A stretch of 64,000 nt of DNA from Streptomyces celluloflavus (lineage in GTDB: Bacteria > Actinomycetota > Actinomycetes > Streptomycetales > Streptomycetaceae). The stretch lies in NCBI GenBank assembly GCA_000720995.1, contig JOEL01000020.1, forward strand, positions 62,001 to 126,000, in the 5' to 3' direction. The position numbers and the translations under genes were made by a program. Shown here piece by piece: positions 1 through 8,624 of this stretch. The notes beneath the pieces are model-generated. The model made no database searches and was not told the DNA's origin. It saw only the letters and a list, made by a program, of their open reading frames with translations. The first letter of the stretch is position 1, and every line of letters starts with the position of its first letter.

Positions 1-351
1 ATCGCCCAGCTCCGCGCGTACTTCCGCGGCGAGCTGACCACCTTCGAGCTGCCGCTGGCGCTCCGCGGCACGCCCTTCCAGCGACGCGTCTGGGCGGCCC
101 TGTGCACGATCCCGTACGGCGAGACCGTCAGCTACGGCCACCTCGCGGCACGGCTCGGCGTCCCGTCGGCGGCCCGTGCGGTGGGTCTGGCCAACGGGCG
201 GAACCCCGTCGGCATCGTCGTCCCCTGCCACCGCGTCGTCGGCGCCGACGGCAGCCTCACCGGCTACGGCGGCGGCCTCGACCGCAAGCGCCAGCTGCTC
301 GCCTTCGAGCGCTCGGACGAGGCGCTCTTCCCGGTGGAGGAGTGCGGCTGA
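1..351 (+). CDS. ogt: methylated-DNA--protein-cysteine S-methyltransferase (3' part)
   Basis: Transfers the alkyl group of O6-alkylguanine in DNA to its own active-site cysteine, a suicide repair reaction. The visible 116 residues are the C-terminal domain, entered in frame at base 1, so the start codon and N-terminal domain lie outside the window. The family signature PCHRVV is present with the acceptor cysteine at visible residue 76. The upstream helix-turn-helix segment ([20 protein letters not shown]) and the terminal [13 protein letters not shown] stretch also match the family. It converges on the nucleotidyltransferase gene. A C-terminal fusion to an Ada-type regulator upstream cannot be excluded because the N-terminus is not visible. 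Confidence 0.93.
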   Translation: MAQLRAYFRGELTTFELPLALRGTPFQRRVWAALCTIPYGETVSYGHLAARLGVPSAARAVGLANGRNPVGIVVPCHRVVGADGSLTGYGGGLDRKRQLLAFERSDEALFPVEECG

Positions 352-384
352 CCGCCAGGGAGACGGCGCCGGCCACGGCGGTAC

Positions 385-408
385 GGCCACGATCCGGGCT
401 CCGTGGCC
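385..408. terminator. possible hairpin terminator between convergent genes
   Basis: GGCCACG (385-391) pairs with CGTGGCC (402-408) around a 10-base loop. It lies in the 263-bp gap between the converging ogt and nucleotidyltransferase genes. There is no T-tract, so termination is inferred from position and stem only; the rest of the gap shows no convincing gene. Confidence 0.35.
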
Positions 409-614
409 GCGGTCGTACGGCCGCGGCTGCGACGGCGACGGCCGCGCAATGCCGCCGAGCGGCGTCCGGCCCCTCTGGCCGGCAGCCCGGATGACCTCCG
501 TGCGGTGCCCGGCCGTGGTGCGCGCGTCGCCCGGCGGCGTACGGCCACGCGGTCGGCGACAGCCCCTGATGGGCGCGTGCGGCCGCCGCCGGGGCGCCAC
601 CGCGCGCCCGTCCG

Positions 615-1424
615 TCAGCCCTCGACCGCCTCCCGGACCTCGGCCACCAGCCGCTCCGCCCGGGTCAGGGAGCGTGCCAACTCCACGTCCGTACGGCCGA
701 GTTCGCCGAGCAGCGTGGTCGCGTGGCCGCCGAAGCCTGGCGGGGTCCGCGGCAGTGCGGCGGCCACGGCGAGCGCGCCCTTTTCGTTGACGCACCACAC
801 CCCGTGGTGCGCGTGCAGGGCCTGGACGAGGTAGCCGACCGCCCGGGACAGGCAGAGCGCCGCGTACAGCACGTCCTGCGCCGCGTACGACTTGGTGGCC
901 ATCGTCACCGAGAAACCGGCGTCCCAGACCGCGTCGCGCGTCAGGGACGTCCGCAGCGCCTCCGGGTAGCCCCGGGTCTCCTCCTGAAGGCGGCCCAACT
1001 CCCCACCGGGGTCGGCGAGTACCTGCCCCAGGGCCACCTCGCCCGGGTACGCGGGGGACCAGAAGCCCAGTGGGTGACCGGCCTGGACGCCGATCTCGAA
1101 ATGGCCGCCGCGGCACTCCTCCCACACCCGCCGCACCCGGTCGACGTCCCGCAGAATCCAGTCCACCCGGCTGCCGTCGGGCAGTTCGAGCCAGGCCCCG
1201 CCGTTGACCCAGGCACCCCAGGCCCCCGGTTCGTACACCTCGACCGGACCGCCGGTCACCTCCGCGGCCAGCGCCGCCAGCGCCCGGAGATCCGGTTCGC
1301 CCCGGTAGTAGACCCCCAGATCCCAGTCGGAGTCCGGGCGGTGCGTCCCGCGCGCCCTGCTCCCGCCGAGCATCACCCCGACAACTCCCGGTACCTGCGC
1401 GATCTTTGCGGCGATGTCGTCCAT
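615..1424 (-). CDS. nucleotidyltransferase-fold protein
   Basis: 269 residues. The N-terminus carries the minimal nucleotidyltransferase motif GGSRARGT followed by DSDWDLGVYY at about residues 18-40, i.e. G-S-x(n)-D-x-D, which coordinates the metal-nucleotide complex in the DNA-polymerase-beta-like superfamily. The remainder is a helical region as in aminoglycoside adenylyltransferase-like and DUF4037-like proteins; substrate unknown. The ATG at 1424 was chosen because it starts just before the catalytic domain. The open frame extends upstream, but there it overlaps the divergent gene at 1485 and its composition is non-coding. It could modify a small molecule (antibiotic-resistance-like) or act in a toxin-antitoxin-like pair, but no partner is adjacent. 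Confidence 0.8.
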   Translation of the reverse strand: MDDIAAKIAQVPGVVGVMLGGSRARGTHRPDSDWDLGVYYRGEPDLRALAALAAEVTGGPVEVYEPGAWGAWVNGGAWLELPDGSRVDWILRDVDRVRRVWEECRGGHFEIGVQAGHPLGFWSPAYPGEVALGQVLADPGGELGRLQEETRGYPEALRTSLTRDAVWDAGFSVTMATKSYAAQDVLYAALCLSRAVGYLVQALHAHHGVWCVNEKGALAVAAALPRTPPGFGGHATTLLGELGRTDVELARSLTRAERLVAEVREAVEG

Positions 1425-1472
1425 ACCGGCCAGCCTAGGCCCTCCGACTGATCGCGCTCGGACAGGGGCCGG

Positions 1473-1478
1473 TAGCTT
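1473..1478 (+). promoter_or_regulatory. -10 box TAGCTT, leaderless start
   Basis: TAGCTT ends six bases before the ATG at 1485, so transcription would begin at or next to the A of the start codon. No Shine-Dalgarno sequence precedes this ATG. This is the usual layout of leaderless mRNAs, which are frequent in actinobacteria. The -35 region is weak. Confidence 0.45.
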
Positions 1479-1484
1479 AGGCGC

Positions 1485-1835
1485 ATGTCTTCTGTACTTG
1501 TTGTCGGTTACGACCCGCAAGCGATACCCGGCGGCGACGGCGAGGCGCTTGGTGCGGCTCTCGACGCGGAGCTGGTCCGGTTCGGTGAGCAGGGCATCGA
1601 CGCGGCCGTGGCGCTGGTCGTGTTCGACGAATCGGCCGCGTCCGTCCTCGTCGCGTCGCTGACCGAGCGTCCGTGGGATGTGGTGGTCGTCGGCGGTGGG
1701 ATCCGCAAGACCGAGCAGTTGCTTCCGCTCTTCGAGCAGACCGTGAACCTGATCCGCCGCCATGCGCCCCAGGCCGCCATCGCGTTCAACACAGGTATCG
1801 GGGACAGTGTCGAGGCGGCACAGCGGTGGCTCTGA
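1485..1835 (+). CDS. small conserved hypothetical protein, Rossmann-like
   Basis: 116 residues, not assigned to a named family. It opens with a beta strand (SSVLVVGYDP) and alternates strands and helices. A second hydrophobic strand, WDVVVVGGGI, runs into a glycine turn near residue 70, and the C-terminus is HAPQAAIAFNTGIGDSVEA. The pattern resembles a small flavodoxin-like or response-regulator-like alpha/beta fold, but no catalytic motif is evident. The ATG is supported by the leaderless -10 box directly upstream. It is divergent from the nucleotidyltransferase gene and convergent with the Nudix gene, so probably monocistronic. Confidence 0.75.
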   Translation: MSSVLVVGYDPQAIPGGDGEALGAALDAELVRFGEQGIDAAVALVVFDESAASVLVASLTERPWDVVVVGGGIRKTEQLLPLFEQTVNLIRRHAPQAAIAFNTGIGDSVEAAQRWL

Positions 1836-1972
1836 CTTCCGTTCGTCCGGCACTTATGTGATCCGCCGACAGGCCCTGGAGCAGCGGGCCGACGGCGGGC
1901 CGGGAACCGGTCGTCGGTCCGGGTGCCGCTGCCCCCGGACCCCACGGCTCCCGGACCTGCCCGCCGGACAGG

Positions 1973-2485
1973 TCAGCCGGGGGTGCCGTCGGCCGACCTC
2001 GGCGGGCGGCCGTCCTCCAGTTCCGCCGGGCCGCGGCCGTCCGCCAGGGCGCCCAGCGCCGCGCGGATACGCAGCGTCATCTGGTCGTCCAGCAGCGCCT
2101 TGGCCTCGTCGCAGCTCACCAGCCGCCAGGAGAGCAGCTCTTCCTCCTGGAGCCGGATCGCCGCGAGCTGTGCCGCGTCCAGCACCCCGCCGTCGTACAC
2201 GTACGACACCAGCGGCGGACGCTGCTCCCCGCGTGTCCAGTCGACGACGAGCAGCGGGCCCGGTTCGATGTCCAGGCCGATCTCCTCGGCGGTCTCGCGC
2301 CGGGCGGCCTGCCGGGGCGACTCGCCCGCGTCCGACTCGATGGTGCCGCCGGGCAGGGTCCAGGCTTCGCGGTAGTTGGGCTCGACGAGCAGGATGCGGC
2401 CGTCCGCGTCGCGGAAGAGGGTGCCCGCGCCCGCGAGTACGCGGGGCAGGCCGGCGATGTATGTGGCGTAGTCCATGGTGGTCAC
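1973..2485 (-). CDS. Nudix hydrolase
   Basis: 170 residues; cleaves a nucleoside diphosphate linked to another moiety, exact substrate unknown. The Nudix box is visible at about residues 45-72 (GGTIESDAGE ... REtaEEIGL), including the metal-binding REtaEE core. The stretch between GG and GE is two residues longer than in the commonest form of the box. The start is GTG at 2485; an in-frame ATG at 2476 is equally possible, and neither has a strong ribosome-binding site. The C-terminal 25 residues are low-complexity. A 152-bp gap separates it from the BCCT gene upstream on the same strand, so it may be expressed from its own promoter. Confidence 0.88.
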   Translation of the reverse strand: MTTMDYATYIAGLPRVLAGAGTLFRDADGRILLVEPNYREAWTLPGGTIESDAGESPRQAARRETAEEIGLDIEPGPLLVVDWTRGEQRPPLVSYVYDGGVLDAAQLAAIRLQEEELLSWRLVSCDEAKALLDDQMTLRIRAALGALADGRGPAELEDGRPPRSADGTPG

Positions 2486-2637
2486 GCCGTGAGCCTAAAG
2501 GGCACCCGGCCCCGGGCGGAGCGGCTCCGGGCGCAAGGGCGTGGCGCCCTCGCATCCCCGGCCCGCCACCGGGGCCCGTCCCGCTCCGTACGCCGCCCGC
2601 GCCTCACCCCTTTCCCGTCCCTCGTCCTTCCCACCGC

Positions 2638-4344
2638 TCATTTCTCCGGCGTGCCCGAATCGTCGCCCGACCGCCGGGAGTCGGCGGCGCGGCGCAGGCG
2701 GGCGTGGCGGGTCGGGCCCGCTTCGGTGATCGCGTCGCCGACCATCGCCCGTACCGCGTCCCGCAGTCCGTGCAGGGCGTGGTGGCGGGCCGGGCCCGCG
2801 CCGGGGTCCGCCCGGAGCTCGGTCAGCAGCGCCCAGCACAGCGCGAGCATGACGAGGACGAAGGGCAGCGCGACCAGGATCGTCGCGGTCTGGAGGGAGC
2901 CGAGGCCGCCGGCCAGCAGCAGTACGGCGGCGACCGCGGCCATCAGGATGCCCCAGGTCACCACCAGCCAGGTCCGCGGATGCAGCGCGCCCCCGCTGGT
3001 CAGTGAGCCCATCACCAGGGAGGCGGAGTCGGCGCTGGTGACGAAGTACGTCATCACCAGGACCATCGCCACCCAGGAGGAGACGGCGCCGGCCGGCAGG
3101 GCGTCCAGCATCCCGAAGAGCGATGCCTCGGCGTCCTTGGCGGTGCTCGTCAGGTGGGCGGCCCCGGTCGCGTCCAGCCGGATCGCGGTGCCGCCCAGTA
3201 CGCAGAACCAGATCGTGGTCGCGCCGCTGGGCACCAGCAGGACGCCGATGAGGAACTCGCGGATGGTGCGGCCGTGCGAGATGCGCGCGATGAAGGTGCC
3301 GACGAACGGGGCCCAGGACAGCCACCACGCCCAGTAGAAGATCGTCCAGGTGCCCAGCCAGGCCCGGTCGGTGAAGGCGCCGGTGCGCGAGGCCATCGAC
3401 AGCAGATCGTTGAGGTAGCCGCCGATGCTCGCCGGGATGCTGTCCAGGATGTAGACCGTGGGGCCGACGACGAAGACGAACAGCATCAGCAGCGCGGCGA
3501 GCAGGATGTTGAGCGTGGACAGCCATTTGACGCCCTTGTGCAGCCCGGAGAACGCCGAGCCGACGAACGCGGCGGACAGCGCGAAGATGATCACGAGCTG
3601 GGTGCCCCTGCTGTCCACCGACCCGGTGGTGAGGTGCAGCCCCTTGGCCACCTGGAGCGTGCCCAGGCCGAGGCTGGTGGCGGTGCCGAAGACCGTCGCG
3701 AAGACGGCGAGCAGATCGATGGCCCGGCCCGGCAGGCCGTTCGCCCGCCGCTCGCCGATCAGCGGGACGAAGACGGAGCTGAGGCGGTTGCCGCGGCCCT
3801 TGCGGAACACCGAGTACGCCAGCGCGAGCCCGGCCATGCCGTAGATGGCCCACGGGGTCAGGGTCCAGTGGAAGAACGAGTACTCCAGAGCCGTCCGGGC
3901 CGCGGCACCGGTCTGCGGCGGGACACCGGATCCCGGCGGCGGCGAGACATAGTGCTGGAGCGGTTCGCCGACCCCGTAGAACATCAATCCGATGCCCATA
4001 CCCGCGCTGAACATCATCGCGATCCAGGTGAGATTCCCGAACTCGGGATCCGCGTCGTCCGCGCCCAGCCGGATTCTGCCGAACCGGCTGAAGGCGATCA
4101 CCAGACACAGCACGAGGAAGATATTGGCGGCGACCACGAAAAGCCAGGCGAAATTTCCGAGTACCCAGCTCAGCGCGGTACCGGTTACCGATTCGAAATT
4201 CTTCTTGCCGAATGCCGCCCAGGCGACCACCGCGAGAACCGCGACGACCCCGATACCGACCACCTTCGGATCGGGCGGGGGATCCTCACGGGATTCTCCG
4301 GGCGTGGAATACGGGGCCGGTTCCCCGGTCGAGTGCACGCTCAT
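2638..4344 (-). CDS. BCCT-family betaine/carnitine/choline transporter
   Basis: 568 residues, usual length for the family, about twelve transmembrane segments. The glycine-rich third-helix motif MFSAGMGIGLMFYGVGEP and the signature WAWWLSWAPFVGTFIARISHGRT are intact. The tryptophan-rich stretch contributes to the aromatic substrate cage of BCCT carriers. It imports quaternary ammonium compounds such as glycine betaine or choline for osmoprotection. The GMGIG version of the glycine motif is shared by several BCCT subtypes, so ion coupling (sodium or proton) cannot be read from it safely. The C-terminal cytoplasmic tail is short (about 40 residues) and rich in Arg and Asp; longer tails act as osmosensors in some members. 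Divergent from the glycerate kinase gene. Confidence 0.93.
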   Translation of the reverse strand: MSVHSTGEPAPYSTPGESREDPPPDPKVVGIGVVAVLAVVAWAAFGKKNFESVTGTALSWVLGNFAWLFVVAANIFLVLCLVIAFSRFGRIRLGADDADPEFGNLTWIAMMFSAGMGIGLMFYGVGEPLQHYVSPPPGSGVPPQTGAAARTALEYSFFHWTLTPWAIYGMAGLALAYSVFRKGRGNRLSSVFVPLIGERRANGLPGRAIDLLAVFATVFGTATSLGLGTLQVAKGLHLTTGSVDSRGTQLVIIFALSAAFVGSAFSGLHKGVKWLSTLNILLAALLMLFVFVVGPTVYILDSIPASIGGYLNDLLSMASRTGAFTDRAWLGTWTIFYWAWWLSWAPFVGTFIARISHGRTIREFLIGVLLVPSGATTIWFCVLGGTAIRLDATGAAHLTSTAKDAEASLFGMLDALPAGAVSSWVAMVLVMTYFVTSADSASLVMGSLTSGGALHPRTWLVVTWGILMAAVAAVLLLAGGLGSLQTATILVALPFVLVMLALCWALLTELRADPGAGPARHHALHGLRDAVRAMVGDAITEAGPTRHARLRRAADSRRSGDDSGTPEK

Positions 4345-4491
4345 GGCGTCCCACTATGGACGCCCATAACGGGGCATGCCGGATGGGCGCGCCGTCGGCC
4401 CCGTACCGGAACCGCCGGCCCTGTTCGCGGGGCCGCGCGCCGGATAAGGTCACTGCGGCGCGACTGCCAGTTCGAAAAAAGGGGACATACG

Positions 4492-5670
4492 GTGGCGGAC
4501 GCAGCAAGAACGGACCCCGCGCGGGGCGGGGCGCGCACCGCGCGGGTACTGATCGCCGCGGACAAGTTCAAGGGCTCGCTCACGGCCGTCGAGGTCGCCG
4601 AGCACGTCACGGCCGGTCTGCGGCGCGTGGTCCCGGACGTCGGAGTGACGGCCGTACCCGTCGCGGACGGCGGCGACGGCACGGTCGCGGCGGCGCTGGC
4701 GGCCGGGTTCACCCGCCACGAGGCGCGGGTCACCGGGCCCACCGGCGCGCCGGTGACGGCCGCCTTCGCGCTGCGCGGCGACGGTACGGCGGTGGTGGAG
4801 ATGGCGGAGGCGTCCGGCCTCCAGCACCTCCCGGCGGGTGTGTTCGCGCCCCTGACGGCCGGCACGTACGGCACCGGTGAGCTGCTGCTCGCGGCGCTGG
4901 ACGCGGGGGCGGCCTCGATCGTCCTCGGGGTCGGCGGCAGTGCGACGACCGACGGCGGCGCGGGGATGCTCACGGCACTGGGCGCGCGGTTCCTGGACGC
5001 CGGGGGCGAGCCGCTCGCCCCCGGCGGCGGGCCGCTGCGGGAACTGGCCACGGCCGATCTGTCGGGCCTCGATCCCCGGCTGGCACGTACCCATGTCGTA
5101 CTCGCCAGCGACGTCGACAACCCGCTCACCGGCCCCACGGGCGCCGCCGCGGTCTACGGGCCGCAGAAGGGCGCGAGCGCGGCGGACGTCGCCGCCCTGG
5201 ACGCCGCCCTGGCGCATTTCGCCGCGGTGCTGGGGAGCGCCGTCGGACCGAAGGCCGCCACGTATGCGGCGGCTCCCGGCGCGGGCGCCGCGGGCGGTAT
5301 CGGGTACGGCGCGCTGGTCGGCCTCGGCGCGGAGTTCCGGCCCGGTATCGAGGTGCTGCTCGACGTCCTGGGCTTCACCCCGGCGCTGACGCGGGCCACC
5401 CTCGTCATCACCGGCGAGGGCTCGCTCGACCGGCAGACGCTGCACGGCAAGGCACCGGCCGGGGTCGCCGCCGCGGCCCGTGCGGCCGGTGTCGAGGTGG
5501 TCGCGGTCTGCGGCCGGCTCACGCTGCCGCCGGAGACGCTCGATGCGGCCGGCTTCCGGCGCGCGTACGCCCTGACGGACCTGGAGCCCGATCCGGCCCG
5601 CTGCATGGCCGAGGCGGGCCCGCTGCTGGAGCGCGCGGCGGAGCGTCTGGCGCGCGACTTCCTGGTCTGA
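4492..5670 (+). CDS. glxK: glycerate kinase (GarK/GlxK type)
   Basis: 392 residues; phosphorylates D-glycerate (usually to 2-phosphoglycerate in this family) with ATP. Family features seen: IAADKFKGSLTA near the N-terminus, the PVADGGDGT motif about 65 residues in, the GVGGSATTDGGAGM loop, and VITGEGSLDRQTLHGKAP near residues 305-320. The GTG at 4492 is preceded by an AAAAAGGGG Shine-Dalgarno-like run; the much longer open frame upstream is antisense to the BCCT gene and is not coding. Ends just before a perfect bidirectional hairpin. It connects glyoxylate or serine breakdown to glycolysis. The nearby EMC cluster produces glyoxylate, which fits metabolically, although no shared operon exists. 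Confidence 0.93.
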   Translation: MADAARTDPARGGARTARVLIAADKFKGSLTAVEVAEHVTAGLRRVVPDVGVTAVPVADGGDGTVAAALAAGFTRHEARVTGPTGAPVTAAFALRGDGTAVVEMAEASGLQHLPAGVFAPLTAGTYGTGELLLAALDAGAASIVLGVGGSATTDGGAGMLTALGARFLDAGGEPLAPGGGPLRELATADLSGLDPRLARTHVVLASDVDNPLTGPTGAAAVYGPQKGASAADVAALDAALAHFAAVLGSAVGPKAATYAAAPGAGAAGGIGYGALVGLGAEFRPGIEVLLDVLGFTPALTRATLVITGEGSLDRQTLHGKAPAGVAAAARAAGVEVVAVCGRLTLPPETLDAAGFRRAYALTDLEPDPARCMAEAGPLLERAAERLARDFLV

Positions 5671-5700
5671 GCCCGGTGTGGGCGGCCCGCACCGGGGAAT

Positions 5701-5746
5701 GCCGAGAGCCCCGGGCGAAGGAGGTCCTTCGCCCGGGGCTCTCGGC
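5701..5746. terminator. bidirectional terminator, perfect 22-bp stem
   Basis: Bases 5701-5722 are the exact reverse complement of 5725-5746, with a two-base loop. The hairpin lies between the convergent glxK and pssA genes and can end transcription from either side. No T-tract follows in either direction. Confidence 0.85.
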
Positions 5747-5764
5747 GTGTCGTGTGCGGTCGCG

Positions 5765-6613
5765 CTACGGAAGCTGGGTGGCGCGCGCCTCGCGGCGGTT
5801 GCCCCGGAAGGTGTTGACCCGCCGGGCGGTCGCGAAGAGCGGGATCATGGCGCCCAGCACCACCTGGAGCGCACAGCCGGTCTGGAGCAGCAGCATGCCA
5901 CCGGGGGCGTCCAGCGCCCAGGCGGCCAGCATGCCCATGCTGAGCACGATCCAGCTGAGCATCGCCACCGCGAGCCGGCCCCGCGGCTTGGGGTACTCGA
6001 CGCGGCTCACCATCAGCCAGGCCACCCCGATGATCGCCAGCAGCGTCGGGATGAACGGCAGCTCCAGCAGGACGATGGCGACGACGGTCAGGGCGCCGAA
6101 CGGACTCGGCATGCCTTGGAAGATGCCGTCGCGCAGCGTGACACAGGAGAACCGCGCAAGCCGCAGCACCACCGCCAGCAGCACCACCACCGCGGCGACC
6201 ACGGACACCCGCTGGTGCGCGTCCTGGGCGACCATGCCCCAGGTCACGACGAAGTACGCCGGGGCCAGTCCGAAGCTGATCAGGTCGGAGAGGTTGTCGA
6301 GTTCGGCACCCATCGCGGAGCTGCGCAGCTTGCGCGCCACGAGTCCGTCGAAGAGGTCGAAGATCGACGCGAGCAGTATCAGGATCACGGCCATCGCCGC
6401 GCTGTGCCGGGCCATCCCGCCGTCGTCGGTGCCCGTCAGATGCGGGATGAGGACGCCGGTGGTGGTGAAGTACACGGCCATGAAGCCGCAGATCGCATTA
6501 CCGAGAGTGAGGGTATCCGCTATTGACAGCCGCGTGGACAGCGGCATGTCGTCATCGGCCTCTTCGGTCTCGGGCGCCCAGCCGGCCTGCGTCTCGGGAT
6601 CAATCACGGTCAA
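5765..6613 (-). CDS. pssA: CDP-diacylglycerol--serine O-phosphatidyltransferase
   Basis: 282 residues, integral membrane protein with several hydrophobic segments. It makes phosphatidylserine from CDP-diacylglycerol and L-serine. The CDP-alcohol phosphotransferase motif is visible as DLFDGLVAR followed by GAELDNLSD (D-x2-D-G-x2-A-R ... G-x3-D-x3-D), whose aspartates bind the metals. The start is TTG at 6613, overlapping the end of psd by 14 bases; a GTG at 6607 is an alternative with an 8-base overlap. The overlap implies translational coupling with psd, the next enzyme of phosphatidylethanolamine synthesis. Confidence 0.93.
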   Translation of the reverse strand: MTVIDPETQAGWAPETEEADDDMPLSTRLSIADTLTLGNAICGFMAVYFTTTGVLIPHLTGTDDGGMARHSAAMAVILILLASIFDLFDGLVARKLRSSAMGAELDNLSDLISFGLAPAYFVVTWGMVAQDAHQRVSVVAAVVVLLAVVLRLARFSCVTLRDGIFQGMPSPFGALTVVAIVLLELPFIPTLLAIIGVAWLMVSRVEYPKPRGRLAVAMLSWIVLSMGMLAAWALDAPGGMLLLQTGCALQVVLGAMIPLFATARRVNTFRGNRREARATQLP

Positions 6614-7247
6614 GGCGAGTCACCCCCGCGGTGGTGGCCTGGCCGACCTCGACCGCCGCCTCGACGCCCTCCGGGAGGTAGACGTCCACGCGCGAACCGA
6701 ACCGGATCAGACCGATGCGCTCACCCTGCTCGACCTTGGTGTCCGCGGGCACGTAGGGGACGATACGGCGGGCCACCGCCCCGGCGATCTGCACCATCTC
6801 GATGTCGCCGAGCTCGGTGTCGAAGTGCCAGACGACCCGCTCGTTGTTCTCGCTCTCCTTGTTGAACGCCGGAACGAATCCACCGGGGATGTGCTCCACG
6901 GACGTCACCGTGCCGGCCAGCGGCGCACGGTTGACGTGGACATTCAGCGGGCTCATGAAGATCGCGACGCGGGTGCGCCCGTCCTTCCACGGCATGATGC
7001 TCTGCACCACACCGTCGGCCGGGGAGATGACACGGCCCTGCGCGATCTCCCGCTCGGGGTCGCGGAAGAACCACAGCATGCCCGCCGCCAGAGCGGTGGC
7101 GGGCACGGCAACGGCGGCCCAGCGTCCTGACCGGCGGGACCGGGCGAGGCTGACCGCTGCCGTGGCAACGGTCGGCACGAGCCACGGCGACGCTCCGCGC
7201 GCGAGGCGGACACGGCCGCGTTGTGCAGAGGATTGGCTGTGGGGCAT
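6600..7247 (-). CDS. psd: phosphatidylserine decarboxylase proenzyme
   Basis: 215 residues, the short (PSD-A) form. It decarboxylates phosphatidylserine to phosphatidylethanolamine using a pyruvoyl group formed by self-cleavage. The cleavage site is the Gly-Ser in LIRFGSRVDVYLP near residue 185; the small alpha subunit would begin at that serine. N-terminal hydrophobic segments (PWLVPTVATAAVSLA, AAVAVPATALAAGMLWFF) anchor it in the membrane. First gene of a two-gene operon with pssA. The 170-bp gap to the acyl-CoA dehydrogenase stop upstream is comparatively AT-rich and probably holds a promoter. The gene order matches the one I recall downstream of the EMC genes in Streptomyces coelicolor. 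Confidence 0.93.
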   Translation of the reverse strand: MPHSQSSAQRGRVRLARGASPWLVPTVATAAVSLARSRRSGRWAAVAVPATALAAGMLWFFRDPEREIAQGRVISPADGVVQSIMPWKDGRTRVAIFMSPLNVHVNRAPLAGTVTSVEHIPGGFVPAFNKESENNERVVWHFDTELGDIEMVQIAGAVARRIVPYVPADTKVEQGERIGLIRFGSRVDVYLPEGVEAAVEVGQATTAGVTRLDRD

Positions 7248-7417
7248 GGTTGACCTTCGTAGCGGAGGATGCCGCGTAGGGATACGGGGGACGGCGGCTT
7301 TCCGGGGATGCTATCGGTTTCGGGCGGCAACTGGCCAAGAGCCAACGCCAATCCATGGCCGAAGTGCGATGACGGGGTGTGATCTTCGTCTAGGTAAAAT
7401 CGGTCTAAATGGGACGT

Positions 7418-8623
7418 TCACCCCTGGATTCGGTACTCCTCCAGTAGCCGACGCCCGATGATCATTTTCTGGATCTCGGCGGTGCCTTCGCCGATCAGCA
7501 GCATCGGGGCCTCGCGGTAGAGGCGCTCGATCTCGTACTCCTTCGAGAAGCCGTAGCCGCCATGGATGCGGAACGCGTCCTCGACCACCTCCTTGCAGTA
7601 CTCGGAGGCCAGGTACTTCGCCATCCCGGCCTCCAGGTCGTTTCGCTGACCGGAGTCCTTTTTGCGAGCGGCATTAACCATCATCGCATGCGCCGCTTCG
7701 ACCTTTGTCGCCATTTCCGCCAGTTTGAACTGGATGGCCTGGTGCTGCGCAATGGGTTTTCCGAAGGTGTGCCGCTGCTGGGCGTACGCGACACCCAGCT
7801 CGAAGGCGCGTCGGGCGACCCCGCAGCCGCGCGCGGCCACATTGACCCGGCCGACCTCGACGCCGTCCATCATGTGAGAGAAACCACGTCCGCTCTCGCC
7901 GCCGAGGACCCGGCCGGCCGGGATCCGGAGGCCGTCCATGATCATTTCAGTGGTGTCGACACCCTTGTAGCCCATCTTGTCGATCTTGCCGGGAATGGTC
8001 AGGCCCGGCCGGACCTCGCCGAACCCCGGCTCCTTCTCCACCAGGAACGTCGTCATCGACCGGTGCGGCGCCGTCCCCTCCGGATGCCCCTCGTCCGTGC
8101 GGCACAGCACCGCCACCAGCGAGGCCGAACCGCCGTTGGTGAGCCACATCTTCTGGCCGGTCAGGACGTAATCGTCGCCGTCCCGTACCCCCTTGGACGA
8201 AATGGCCGACACATCGGAACCCAGCCCCGGCTCCGACATCGAGAAAGCGGCGCGGATTTCCCCGGTCGCCATCTTCGGCAGGAAGTGGTCCTTCTGCTGC
8301 TGCGTGCCGTGCTGTTTGAGCATGTACGCCACGATGAAGTGGGTGTTGACGATGCCCGACACGCTCATCCAGCCGCGGGCGATCTCCTCGACGGTCAGCG
8401 CATAGGTGAGCAGTGACTCACCGAGACCGCCGTACTCCTCGGGAATCATCAGGCCGAACAGGCCGAGTTCTTTGAGGCCCTCGACGATCTCCGTCGGATA
8501 GGCGTCGCGGTGTTCCAGCTCCGTGGCGACCGGCAGGATCTCTTTGTCGACGAAGTCACGAACGGTGGCGAGGATTTCCCGCTGGACATCCGTCAGACCC
8601 TCGGTCTGCGCAAGACGACCCAT
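7418..8623 (-). CDS. acyl-CoA dehydrogenase, probable (2S)-methylsuccinyl-CoA dehydrogenase of the EMC pathway
   Basis: 401 residues, normal acyl-CoA dehydrogenase length. FAD-binding and substrate-loop motifs are clear (FSMSEPGLGSDVSAI, TGQKMWLTNGG). The catalytic base is the glutamate of LIGEGTAEIQ near residue 379, in the position used by short- and medium-chain enzymes. The assignment to methylsuccinyl-CoA to mesaconyl-CoA oxidation comes from context: it is the last gene of a run ccr-ecm-lyase-hydratase-dehydrogenase. The known Rhodobacter enzyme is longer (about 550 residues), so the specific substrate is inferred. The ATG at 8623 follows the stop of the MaoC gene by one base; upstream in-frame sequence is a shadow of that gene. 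Confidence 0.88.
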   Translation of the reverse strand: MGRLAQTEGLTDVQREILATVRDFVDKEILPVATELEHRDAYPTEIVEGLKELGLFGLMIPEEYGGLGESLLTYALTVEEIARGWMSVSGIVNTHFIVAYMLKQHGTQQQKDHFLPKMATGEIRAAFSMSEPGLGSDVSAISSKGVRDGDDYVLTGQKMWLTNGGSASLVAVLCRTDEGHPEGTAPHRSMTTFLVEKEPGFGEVRPGLTIPGKIDKMGYKGVDTTEMIMDGLRIPAGRVLGGESGRGFSHMMDGVEVGRVNVAARGCGVARRAFELGVAYAQQRHTFGKPIAQHQAIQFKLAEMATKVEAAHAMMVNAARKKDSGQRNDLEAGMAKYLASEYCKEVVEDAFRIHGGYGFSKEYEIERLYREAPMLLIGEGTAEIQKMIIGRRLLEEYRIQG

Positions 8624-8624
8624 G

